Below, piece by piece: positions 7,290 through 14,777 of a stretch of 17,044 nucleotides of DNA; the first letter of the stretch is position 1; the number at the start of each line of letters is the position of its first letter. The notes below the pieces were generated by a model. The model ran no database searches, was not told the DNA's origin, and saw only the letters and a program-made list of their open reading frames with translations. A program made the position numbers and the translations under genes. The DNA comes from RGIG2206 sp045648425 (lineage in GTDB: Bacteria; Bacillota; Clostridia; Oscillospirales; Acutalibacteraceae), in assembly GCA_045648425.1 (NCBI GenBank), contig JAZRNV010000026.1:1-17044 (forward strand), read 5' to 3'.

Positions 7290-8099
7290 TTGTTTACTGC
7301 TTTAGCACGGGTTATCGCCGACAACCTTAAAAGTGCAAACCGCACTTGGGGTATGGCTGTCATTGACCTTAAAAAACGCTATTCAAGCTCGGCACTGGGC
7401 GTGCTGTGGTCCATTGTTAAGCCGGCTCTTTTTGTGCTGGTTTATTGGTTTGGCATTCAGGTCGGCATCAGAGGCGGCAAGCCCACCGATGACGGTGTGC
7501 CTTTTATTCTGTGGCTGATGGCAGGCATTCTGCCGTGGTTTTTTGTGGCCGACACTCTTGTTATATGCGGCACGTCCATACGCGGCAACAGACATCTTGT
7601 AACCAAATCGGTCTTCCCTGCTGCCACCATTCCCACCTTTGTGGAGCTAAGCTTTTTTGTCACTCATTTGATGCTGCTTGCCATTGCAACGGTTATTTTT
7701 GCCGTGTGCGGCTTTATGGGCTGGCATTTTGTGCAAATTTTATACGGCCTTGTTTGTCTGTTTGTTATGATGTGGGTAATAAGCATCCTTTTCAGTGCCC
7801 TTGTGGCAGTCAGCCGTGACTTTGAATTTATGCTTAAATCGGCAACCCAGATGCTTTTTTGGATTTCGCCCATTCTGTGGCGTATTGACAGCGTCAAGAA
7901 TTACCCCTTCATTTATTACGTTGCCCGTCTAAATCCCATCGGCTATGTTATCGAGGTTTACCGCAACGCCTTTTTGGGCGGCTGGTTTTTCACCGATGCG
8001 GCGGGCACCCTTTGCTTTTGGATAGAAATGGTTGTGCTGGCTCTGTTAGGTAGCTTTATCTTTAAGCGACTTGAGGGCGAATTTGCCGATATTCTGTGA
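7290..8099 (+). CDS. tagG: ABC-2 type transporter permease, TagG/Wzm-like polymer exporter
   Basis: This is the membrane half of an exporter that would move a lipid-linked polymer across the plasma membrane. The start is TTG at 7290, with GCGAGGGG 5 bases upstream. The first internal ATG would remove the amphipathic N-terminal helix usual in this family. The 269-residue product begins with a cytosolic stretch containing LKKRYSSSALGVLW, the typical ABC-2 entry motif, then about six hydrophobic segments (roughly 40-60, 70-85, 115-145, 150-175, 180-200, 235-258). It lies 23 bases after tarJ and 9 bases before the ATPase gene. Which polymer is moved rests on the neighbours; O-antigen/capsule permeases (Wzm) share this fold. 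Confidence 0.82.
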   Translation: MFTALARVIADNLKSANRTWGMAVIDLKKRYSSSALGVLWSIVKPALFVLVYWFGIQVGIRGGKPTDDGVPFILWLMAGILPWFFVADTLVICGTSIRGNRHLVTKSVFPAATIPTFVELSFFVTHLMLLAIATVIFAVCGFMGWHFVQILYGLVCLFVMMWVISILFSALVAVSRDFEFMLKSATQMLFWISPILWRIDSVKNYPFIYYVARLNPIGYVIEVYRNAFLGGWFFTDAAGTLCFWIEMVVLALLGSFIFKRLEGEFADIL

Positions 8100-8108
8100 G
8101 GTGGTAAT

Positions 8109-9305
8109 ATGGATTATGCAGTAAAAATTGAGCATCTTACAAAAAAATACCGCCTTTACAAATCGTCTATGAATCGCATAACCGATGCCCTTACCGGCTC
8201 ACACAAAGGCAAAGAATTCACCGCCCTTGACGACCTTTCGGTTGAATTGCCTAAGGGCGAGGTTATAGGCATTTTGGGTAAAAACGGCAGTGGTAAATCT
8301 ACCCTGCTCAAAATAATAACAGGGGTCACGCGCCCCACCTCGGGAAAGGTAGAGGCCAAAGGTCGCATTGCCGCTATGCTGGAGCTTACCTCCGGCTTTG
8401 ACCCCGAGCTGACAGGTGTTGAAAACATCTATCTCAAGGCACTTTCAATGGGTATTCCCAAAAAAGATATTGCCGCAAAAATGGATGAAATCATTGCCTT
8501 CGCCGATATCGGTGACCACATCAATCAACCCATACGCACCTATTCGAGCGGTATGAAATCCCGTCTGGGCTTTGCAGTATCGGTCAACGTTGACCCCGAT
8601 ATTTTGGTGGTTGACGAGGTTTTGGCGGTCGGTGACGATATTTTCCGTCTTAAGTGCATTGAAAAGATGAAGCAGTTTCGCAATATGGGCAAAACCATTT
8701 TGTTTGTAAGCCACTCCCTTTTCACCGTCAAGGCCTTTTGCACAATGGGTATGTGGATAAACCAAGGCAAGCTGCAGGCCTACGGTCAGCTTGGTGATGT
8801 TATCAAGCTGTATGAGGACTTTTTGAAAAAAGAAAAAAGCCGTATGCTTGATGAGCGTCGGGCGTTGGGCGATGACTCTCCTCTTGAAAAAAAGGATATA
8901 GTAAGCACCTCCAATTTTAAAATGTGCGATTCAACAGGTGAAGCAACCACCTCTTTCTCGCCGGGGGATTCCATTACCGTCAGCTTTGACTATAAGGTTA
9001 AGCGCCCCGTCAACCGACTCTATTTCTGCTTTACGCTGCGAGACGCCGAAAAGCGCGAGATTTTTATGAGTCCCAAGCACGATGACCGTTATCTCGTTAA
9101 CAGCGAAATCGGCGACCATCATCTTGAGTTTGTCATAAAAGCCCCCAACCTTATTGACGGCAGTTATATGCTGTCAGGCGAACTGTGGGAGGGTGAATCC
9201 ACCTTTTTCGTGGGCTTTGCCAACCGCGTTCCCTTCTCGGTTGAGGGAGATGACTATAAAGGAAGCGGCATTGCCTTCTTCCAATATGATATTCAAAACA
9301 GTTGA
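8109..9305 (+). CDS. tagH: ABC transporter ATPase with C-terminal Wzt-like polymer-binding domain (TagH-like)
   Basis: This is the ATPase partner of the preceding permease. The 398-residue product has Walker A GKNGSGKST (57-65), signature YSSGMKSRL (145-153; SSGM replaces LSGGQ, as in TagH/Wzt proteins), Walker B ILVVDE (165-170) and the H-loop His202. A charged linker at about 235-260 leads to a beta-rich region (about 265-390: FSPGDSITVSFDYKV, VNRLYFCFTLRD, FVGFANRVPFSVE) that resembles the Wzt C-terminal domain. In O-antigen exporters that domain binds the finished, capped chain end. Bacillus subtilis TagH, as I recall it, has a different C-terminal extension. So it looks like a teichoic-acid-type ATPase with a Wzt-type recognition module. 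GAGGTGG overlaps the permease stop and serves as ribosome site. Confidence 0.87.
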   Translation: MDYAVKIEHLTKKYRLYKSSMNRITDALTGSHKGKEFTALDDLSVELPKGEVIGILGKNGSGKSTLLKIITGVTRPTSGKVEAKGRIAAMLELTSGFDPELTGVENIYLKALSMGIPKKDIAAKMDEIIAFADIGDHINQPIRTYSSGMKSRLGFAVSVNVDPDILVVDEVLAVGDDIFRLKCIEKMKQFRNMGKTILFVSHSLFTVKAFCTMGMWINQGKLQAYGQLGDVIKLYEDFLKKEKSRMLDERRALGDDSPLEKKDIVSTSNFKMCDSTGEATTSFSPGDSITVSFDYKVKRPVNRLYFCFTLRDAEKREIFMSPKHDDRYLVNSEIGDHHLEFVIKAPNLIDGSYMLSGELWEGESTFFVGFANRVPFSVEGDDYKGSGIAFFQYDIQNS

Positions 9306-9314
9306 GGTTTAAAT

Positions 9315-11003
9315 ATGTCTGAAATTTCATTTGCACCCAGGGTCGAGGTTGACCTTGTAAAATGGGAACGGATTATACTTAACATTGTCGGTCACATAAG
9401 CAATTTGAATCACGAGAATATTGATTTTATGCTCACCAACAATTTGTCGGGTGAAAGCGTAAAGCTCGATGACATTATCTTTCAAGGCGACCGTTTTCTT
9501 ATAAGATTCAATATGGTGACCATCTACACCGACCGCAGAGTGCTTCCCAACGGAAGCTGGGCGCTGGTGGCTGTAAGTCGATCAAACGGTGCCATATTCC
9601 CCATATTAGCCAACTCCCGTATGTTTAGCGACGAGGGCATAGACGACTGTTTTGTAGGTGCTCCCAACGAAGAAAAGCTGGAGCGCTTCACCAAAAAGGT
9701 CACAAAAGGTATGTCTTCCTCTTACACCCTGGCGGTCAACATGAGCGAGTCGGGCGAATTGAGCTTGGTGTCAACCCTTATTGCCCCTCCGCGAAAAACC
9801 TTGTTTGGCCGTTTTGTAAGAAGAACCAAAAAGATTTTTGCCCCCTTCATCAACTTTTTGATGAGATTGGGCTTTGATACCGTTTTTTCGGTAACCAAGC
9901 TGTTTGCACCCCATAAGGGCAATATTTTGCTTTTTGCATCCGATTCTCGCAAAGAGCTGTCGGGCAATATGAAGGATGTTCACGACCGTATGGTTGAGCG
10001 CGGACTGGACAAGCAGTTTAAAATCCGCTTTTTGTTTAAAGAAAGTGTCAGCGCCCGTCGCAACTTTGCCGACAAATTTCGCGCTCCCTTCCTGCTTGCT
10101 ATTGCAGATATCATCGTTATTGACGATTTTAATCCTACCGTTAAGCAGTGCAAATACAAGCCCTCTGTTAAGGTTATTCAGCTGTGGCACGCCTGCGGCG
10201 CCTTTAAGACTGTGGGCTTTTCCCGTTTGGGCAAATCGGGCGGTCCCTTTGTGACCAACAACAATCACCGCGTTTACACCCATGCCATAGCCAGCTCAAG
10301 CCACGTTGCCCGTTTTTATTGCGAGGCCTTCGGTATGACCTCCGATATGGTTTATCCCACCGGTGTGCCCCGTACCGATGTGTTCTTTAACCCTGACTAC
10401 CGCCGCGAAACCCGTGAGCGTATGCTCAGCGAGGTGCCCGCCGCAGTGGGCAAGCGAGTGATTCTTTTCGCCCCCACCTTCAGAGGTAACGGTGCAAAAT
10501 CGGGCCACTACCCCATGCGAATGCTGGATATGCAGGCCATCGCAGATATGTGCCGCTCAACCAACTCTGTTTTCATCTTTAAAATGCACCCCTTTGTGCA
10601 CAACAGCGTAATTATTCCCGATGAGTTGAGCGATGTTATCGTTGACTGCACCGCCTATCGCGAAATTAACGACCTGCTTTTTATAACCGACCTTCTTATT
10701 ACCGACTACTCTTCGGTGGTGTATGAGGCATCAACCCTCAATATCCCTATGCTCTTTTACGCCTATGACCTGCAGGAGTATATTTCAAAGCGCGATTTTT
10801 ACGAACCCTTTGAGACCTTTGTGCCCGGCAAAATCGTATCCGATTTCAATGAGCTTATGACCGCTGTTTACGAGGGCGATTTTGAGCACGAAAAGGTTGA
10901 GCCCTTCTGCAACCGCAACTTTGAGTACAGAGACGGCGGTTCAACCGACCGCGTAATCGATTGGCTGATTTTAGGCAACGAGCCAAAAAAATCAGAGGGT
11001 TAA
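9315..11003 (+). CDS. CDP-polyol phosphotransferase of the TagF/TarL family (first of two)
   Basis: The enzyme would transfer ribitol phosphate (or glycerol phosphate) from its CDP form onto a growing chain at the inner membrane face. The product has 562 residues: a beta-rich N-terminal part of about 190 residues with no clear motif, a basic/hydrophobic stretch (about 165-200) that may touch the membrane, then the catalytic GT-B-like domain. Visible motifs are QLWHACGAFKTVGFSRLGKSG with His292, FAPTFRGNG, KMHPF with His425, and ITDYSSVVYE with Asp464. The two histidines match positions known to be essential in TagF-type enzymes (family knowledge). WHACGAFK is, as I recall, the TarL/TarK-like version. 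tarIJ in the same operon favours ribitol over glycerol. The ribosome site is weak (GAGG). Confidence 0.82.
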   Translation: MSEISFAPRVEVDLVKWERIILNIVGHISNLNHENIDFMLTNNLSGESVKLDDIIFQGDRFLIRFNMVTIYTDRRVLPNGSWALVAVSRSNGAIFPILANSRMFSDEGIDDCFVGAPNEEKLERFTKKVTKGMSSSYTLAVNMSESGELSLVSTLIAPPRKTLFGRFVRRTKKIFAPFINFLMRLGFDTVFSVTKLFAPHKGNILLFASDSRKELSGNMKDVHDRMVERGLDKQFKIRFLFKESVSARRNFADKFRAPFLLAIADIIVIDDFNPTVKQCKYKPSVKVIQLWHACGAFKTVGFSRLGKSGGPFVTNNNHRVYTHAIASSSHVARFYCEAFGMTSDMVYPTGVPRTDVFFNPDYRRETRERMLSEVPAAVGKRVILFAPTFRGNGAKSGHYPMRMLDMQAIADMCRSTNSVFIFKMHPFVHNSVIIPDELSDVIVDCTAYREINDLLFITDLLITDYSSVVYEASTLNIPMLFYAYDLQEYISKRDFYEPFETFVPGKIVSDFNELMTAVYEGDFEHEKVEPFCNRNFEYRDGGSTDRVIDWLILGNEPKKSEG

Positions 11004-11006
11004 GCT

Positions 11007-12458
11007 ATGATAGGTATAATAAGCCGCATAGCCATCGAGCGCAGCAGTCTTGTCATAGACTTCACCGGCGCTCAGGATATACATTTCAAAAACGACAACG
11101 GTCAGCGAATAAACCCCTCCTTTTGTCTGCAAACCGAAGGGCACAGTCGCGCCCTCTTCAACCTGGCCTCTTGCTGTGACGAAGGGTGCATCCCTTCGGG
11201 CTTTTGGCGCCTTGTGGGTGCCGAGGCAGAGCAAGGTCTCCCCTCAATAAGCAAAGACTTCAGCAAGGGCTCTTGCCGTTTTGAGGTTGCTGCCTTTGCA
11301 GAAAAGGGCACTCTCTATGTTCGCACTCTGTATCACCCCACCAAAGTGGGATTAAGAGACCGTTTGACCACCTTGGGACTACGACTGCCCTATACCTTTG
11401 GCAAATGGCTTCGCGGCAACAAAAAGCGCGTGCTTTTTGCAAGCGAAACAAGGCAGTCTCTTTCAGGAAATATGCAGTATGTGGCAGAGGCCGCGCACGA
11501 AAACTTCGGAGGAAATGAGCTTATATGCTCATTTAAGTCGGGCAATCGCCTTGCCTTTTACCTCAAAACCGCCTTTATGGCAGGAAGATGTCACACCGTT
11601 GTGGTTGATGACTATTTTCCTCTTATATACCGACTCAATTTTAAAAACGACCGCGTCATTCAGCTGTGGCACGCTTGCGGTGCATTTAAGACGGTGGGCT
11701 ACTCCCGTCTCGGCAAATCGGGGGCTCCTCAGCCCGACGATATTACCCACCGCAATTACACCACGGTTACCGTAAGCGGAGAGCAAATTATCCCCTACTA
11801 CGCCGAGGCCTTTGGATTATCAGCCGAAAAAATCGAGGCCACGGGTGTGCCCCGCACCGATATGTTTTTTGACTCAGCTTATGCCGACCTCAAAAGGCAA
11901 GAGTTTTTTGACCGATTTGCCTTTGCAAAAGGCAAGCAGGTTATTCTGTTTGCCCCCACCTTCCGCGGTAACGGATTCAACTCAGCCCATTATCCCCACG
12001 AATTCATCAATTTCAAGCTGCTGGGTGATTACTGTCGCAAAAACAATGCCGTTATTATTTTCAAAATGCACCCCTTTATTCACGGTTTCACCTTGCCTGA
12101 TGGGTATGAGGATGTTTTTGCCGATGCCGGTGACGTGCGAGAAATAAACGATATTCTCTTTGCCGCAGATTTGCTTATAACCGACTATTCATCGGTTATT
12201 TATGAATATTCTTTGCTTAACAAGCCCCTCATCTTTTACGTTCCCGATATGGAGGAATATTGCCGCGCAAGAGATTTGTATATGCCCTTTGAGCAATATG
12301 CCGACGGACATTCGGCCCAAACCATTGAGCAGCTGGTGCAAATTCTTGAAGAAGGCAACTATGACAGCTTTGGCTGTGAGCACATCCGCAAGGGAAGTAT
12401 GTCGGCTTGCGACGGTCATTCGTCAAAGCGTGTGGCAGATTTGATTTTTAACACTTAA
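11007..12458 (+). CDS. CDP-polyol phosphotransferase of the TagF/TarL family (second of two)
   Basis: A paralogue of the preceding gene, starting only 3 bases after its stop, with GAGGG upstream. The 483-residue product has a shorter N-terminal part (about 125 residues). It shares the catalytic block QLWHACGAFKTVGYSRLGKSG with His222, FAPTFRGNG, KMHPF with His355 and ITDYSSVIYE with Asp393. The two proteins agree almost perfectly in these motifs but differ in the N-terminal region. That fits division of labour, such as primer and polymerase, or two different acceptors (inference). Which is which cannot be read from sequence. Substrate assignment to CDP-ribitol rests on tarIJ upstream; CDP-glycerol is the alternative. 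Confidence 0.82.
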   Translation: MIGIISRIAIERSSLVIDFTGAQDIHFKNDNGQRINPSFCLQTEGHSRALFNLASCCDEGCIPSGFWRLVGAEAEQGLPSISKDFSKGSCRFEVAAFAEKGTLYVRTLYHPTKVGLRDRLTTLGLRLPYTFGKWLRGNKKRVLFASETRQSLSGNMQYVAEAAHENFGGNELICSFKSGNRLAFYLKTAFMAGRCHTVVVDDYFPLIYRLNFKNDRVIQLWHACGAFKTVGYSRLGKSGAPQPDDITHRNYTTVTVSGEQIIPYYAEAFGLSAEKIEATGVPRTDMFFDSAYADLKRQEFFDRFAFAKGKQVILFAPTFRGNGFNSAHYPHEFINFKLLGDYCRKNNAVIIFKMHPFIHGFTLPDGYEDVFADAGDVREINDILFAADLLITDYSSVIYEYSLLNKPLIFYVPDMEEYCRARDLYMPFEQYADGHSAQTIEQLVQILEEGNYDSFGCEHIRKGSMSACDGHSSKRVADLIFNT

Positions 12459-12472
12459 AAGGTGGTATAGAT

Positions 12473-12952
12473 ATGAAAAGACAGGATTATATTAATTGGG
12501 ATGAATATTTTATGGGCGTTTCTTTGCTGGCGTCAAAGCGCAGCAAAGACCCCAACACTCAGGTTGGCGCCTGCATTGTCAGCCCCGACAACGTCATTAT
12601 CTCAACCGGCTATAACGGCTTCCCCTACGGTTGCTCCGACGACGAATTTCCTTGGGAGCGCGACGGTGAAGAGACAAAGTATCCCTACGTTGTGCACGCC
12701 GAGCTTAATGCCATTCTCAACGCAGGCGGTCGCAGTCTCAAAGGCGCAAAAATATATGTAGACCTTTTCCCCTGCAATGAATGTGCAAAGGCCATCATTC
12801 AGTCAGGTATAAAAGAGGTGGTTTATCTGTATGATAAGTATGCCGACACACCGGCCACCATCGCCTCAAAGCGTATGCTCAATGCCGCAGGTGTCAAGCT
12901 TACACAGCTCAAAACCCAAATTGATTCTCTTAACCTTAATTTTGTAAGATAA
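12473..12952 (+). CDS. Deoxycytidylate (dCMP) deaminase family protein
   Basis: It would deaminate dCMP to dUMP, feeding dTMP synthesis, in the cytosol. The product is 159 residues. Zinc ligands are His75, Cys101 and Cys104 (HAELNAI and PCNECA), and Glu77 is the proton-shuttling catalytic residue. The stretch GYNGFPYGCSDDEFPWE and KYPYVVHAELNAI are strongly like the dCMP deaminase branch shared by phage T4, ComE operon protein 2 and animal DCTD. AAAGGTGG precedes the ATG. It follows the second transferase by 14 bases, so it is cotranscribed with polymer genes, although no link with CDP-ribitol is known to me. A role on another cytidine compound cannot be excluded. Confidence 0.85.
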   Translation: MKRQDYINWDEYFMGVSLLASKRSKDPNTQVGACIVSPDNVIISTGYNGFPYGCSDDEFPWERDGEETKYPYVVHAELNAILNAGGRSLKGAKIYVDLFPCNECAKAIIQSGIKEVVYLYDKYADTPATIASKRMLNAAGVKLTQLKTQIDSLNLNFVR

Positions 12953-12970
12953 CTTGAAAAGAGTGCTTTA

Positions 12971-13894
12971 ATGAATATTAAAAACCGAATAGAAGAGCTT
13001 ATCGGCAACACTCCCCTGCTTTGCCCTCACAATTTTGCAAAGGGTGCCGATGCCACCCTTCTTCTTAAGCTGGAGTACCTTAATCCTGCAGGGTCGGTCA
13101 AAGACCGCGCTGCCCTGTTTATGCTTGACGATGCCGAACGAAAGGGTCTCATCAAGCCGGGAGCAACGGTAATTGAGCCCACCAGCGGAAATACAGGTAT
13201 AGGCCTTGCCGCCATAGCCGCCCGTCGGGGCTACAAGGTGATAATCACTATGCCCGACACCATGTCTGTTGAGCGGCGCAATCTTATGGCTGCTTACGGT
13301 GCCACGGTTATTATGACCGACGGCAAGCTGGGTATGTCGGGCGCCATTGCGAAGGCCCAAGAAATCTGCCGCAGCACCCCCAACTCTTTGGTTACGGGGC
13401 AATTTGAAAATCCTGCCAATCCCCTCGCCCACTATGAAACCACGGGGCCCGAAATTTGGCGCGATACCGACGGCAAAATAGATGTTTTTGTGGCAGGCGC
13501 AGGCACAGGCGGCACCCTTTCGGGCGTTGCCAAATATCTCAAAGAGCAAAATTCCCACATTGAAATAGTTGCCGTTGAACCTGCCGACTCCCCCGTTTTA
13601 AGCGAGGGTAAGTCAGGCCCCCACGGCTTGCAGGGTATAGGCGCCGGCTTTGTGCCCAAAAATCTTGACACCTCTCTTATTGACAAAATCATCACAGTCA
13701 CCACCGACGAGGCCTATAAGGCAGGCCGCCGTCTTGCCCAAACCGAGGGCATATTGGTGGGCATTTCTTCAGGAGCCGCCCTTCACGCCGCCCTGCAGCT
13801 TGCAAACGAGGCGAACTACAAGGGCAAAAATATAGTAGTGCTGCTGCCTGACACAGGCGATCGCTATCTGTCAACAGCTATGTATAATGAATAA
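12971..13894 (+). CDS. cysK: Cysteine synthase (O-acetylserine sulfhydrylase), PLP enzyme
   Basis: It would make cysteine from O-acetylserine and sulfide. The product is 307 residues, the normal CysK size. GNTPL is at 12-16, the PLP lysine is Lys44 in GSVKDRAA, and the substrate loop TSGNTG is at 71-76. The phosphate-binding GAGTGGT follows, then GISSGAA and the C-terminal DTGDRYLST. PLP residues appear intact. It is the last gene of the operon, 18 bases after the deaminase gene, with a weak ribosome site (GAAAAGAG), and its stop codon lies at the edge of the terminator stem. No serine acetyltransferase gene is in view, and its place after polymer genes looks like passenger co-transcription rather than shared pathway. 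Confidence 0.9.
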   Translation: MNIKNRIEELIGNTPLLCPHNFAKGADATLLLKLEYLNPAGSVKDRAALFMLDDAERKGLIKPGATVIEPTSGNTGIGLAAIAARRGYKVIITMPDTMSVERRNLMAAYGATVIMTDGKLGMSGAIAKAQEICRSTPNSLVTGQFENPANPLAHYETTGPEIWRDTDGKIDVFVAGAGTGGTLSGVAKYLKEQNSHIEIVAVEPADSPVLSEGKSGPHGLQGIGAGFVPKNLDTSLIDKIITVTTDEAYKAGRRLAQTEGILVGISSGAALHAALQLANEANYKGKNIVVLLPDTGDRYLSTAMYNE

Positions 13895-13930
13895 AAGAAT
13901 CCCGATTCAACAGAATCGGGATTCTTTGTG
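13894..13930 (+). terminator. Operon terminator with a 15-bp perfect stem
   Basis: AAAGAATCCCGATTC (13894-13908) and GAATCGGGATTCTTT (13913-13927) pair perfectly around AACA. The stem starts on the last base of the cysK stop codon. The T-run is short (TTTG). The stem is near symmetric, so it could also stop transcripts arriving from the microprotein gene on the reverse strand. Confidence 0.8.
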
Positions 13931-13955
13931 CTTCAGCGCTAAAAAGTGCCTTTGT

Positions 13956-14090
13956 CTACATCCAATAATTCGACACCAGCATAGCGCCGAAAAATCCGGC
14001 TGCCACCAAAAGCACCGCCGCAAGGGTTATGCCTGCCGCCTTAAAAAAGGTGCGCCATCCGCTTTTTTCCACTATTTCTATATGCTCCAT
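13956..14090 (-). CDS. 44-residue single-pass membrane microprotein
   Basis: A short reverse-strand frame starts at ATG 14090 and ends with TAG at 13958-13956. GGTGATTA lies immediately upstream as a weak ribosome site. The product starts with a charged, amphipathic segment (MEHIEIVEKSGWRTFFK), followed by one long hydrophobic helix at about residues 18-40 and the tail SNYWM. That organisation, with charges before the helix and none within it, is typical of real small membrane proteins and unlike a random frame. It lies between the operon terminator and the mecA-like gene. I do not recognise the family and assign no function. Confidence 0.55.
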   Translation of the reverse strand: MEHIEIVEKSGWRTFFKAAGITLAAVLLVAAGFFGAMLVSNYWM

Positions 14091-14110
14091 TTAATCACCG
14101 TTGTTATTTT

Positions 14111-14176
14111 GGGCTAAACCATAGGCATTTATGCCCTTTAGGAATAAAATGTAATATATAACCATCCATATATTAC
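14111..14176. promoter_or_regulatory. Inverted repeats between the microprotein and mecA-like genes
   Basis: CTAAA (14114-14118) and TTTAG (14137-14141) enclose GGCAT-tt-ATGCC (14124-14135), forming a possible leader hairpin for the reverse-strand microprotein. GTAATATA (14151-14158) and TATATTAC (14169-14176) are perfect 8-bp arms with a 10-base spacer, just upstream of the likely mecA -35. They may be operators or RNA structures. Confidence 0.3.
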
Positions 14177-14179
14177 TGC

Positions 14180-14208
14180 TTGATTAGTTTTCCACACAGC
14201 ATTATCAT
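14180..14208 (+). promoter_or_regulatory. Possible promoter of the mecA-like gene
   Basis: TTGATT (14180-14185) and TATCAT (14203-14208) are 17 bases apart, about 30 bases before the start codon. The -10 box is only fair. Confidence 0.4.
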
Positions 14209-14240
14209 TTTTATATACAACCTCAATAATGGGAGGACAT

Positions 14241-14777
14241 ATGAACATACAGTTTGAAAACCCCGAGCGGCTCAAAATTCAACTGACCGCCACCGACCTG
14301 AAGGAGCTGGGAACAAGCTACAGCCGACTTGACTATGCCTCGGCCGATACGCGGCAGCTGTTGGATGACCTGCTTGACAGAATAGGAGCCAAGAAGGATT
14401 TTTGCGTCACCGACCGCCGACTGGTTATAGAGATTTTTCCCGACGGCAAAGAGGGATGCACCATCTATCTCACACTGGCGGCACCCATTCTGCCCAAAAG
14501 GCACCACGTTGAACACTCCCCCTGCATATGGGAGTTCCCGGACACCGACAGCTTGATTGACGCCTTGTTGGCATTGCGTCCCTTTTTAAAAGAAAAAACA
14601 AGTCTGTACCTGCTGAAAGACAGATACAGACTTGTGACCGGTGTAAAAAAAGGCAGCTCGGTGGATTTGATATTAAGCGAGTTTGCCCGAAAGGTGGGCG
14701 GCAAAAGCGCCCTTTTACATACCCTTGAGCACGGTCGGCTGATAAGTGACAACCTTATTGCTCACAAACCGCTTTAA
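14241..14777 (+). CDS. mecA: MecA-like adaptor protein
   Basis: MecA-family adaptors deliver substrate proteins to the ClpC unfoldase for degradation. The 178-residue product has two parts in the expected order. The N-terminal region (about 1-75) reads NPERLKIQLTATDLKELG..., then a LLDDLLDRIG helix, as in MecA proteins. The C-terminal region (about 95-175) has WEFPDTDSLIDALL, a SLYLLKDRYRLV strand pair and a final LISEF-like helix region, matching the Clp-binding alpha/beta fold. I place the start at 14241 because GGGAGG lies 4 bases upstream; an in-frame ATG at 14229 overlaps that site. The 3' end runs 23 bases into the oppositely directed rpe gene. Similarity is by motif order and is moderate. 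Confidence 0.7.
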   Translation: MNIQFENPERLKIQLTATDLKELGTSYSRLDYASADTRQLLDDLLDRIGAKKDFCVTDRRLVIEIFPDGKEGCTIYLTLAAPILPKRHHVEHSPCIWEFPDTDSLIDALLALRPFLKEKTSLYLLKDRYRLVTGVKKGSSVDLILSEFARKVGGKSALLHTLEHGRLISDNLIAHKPL

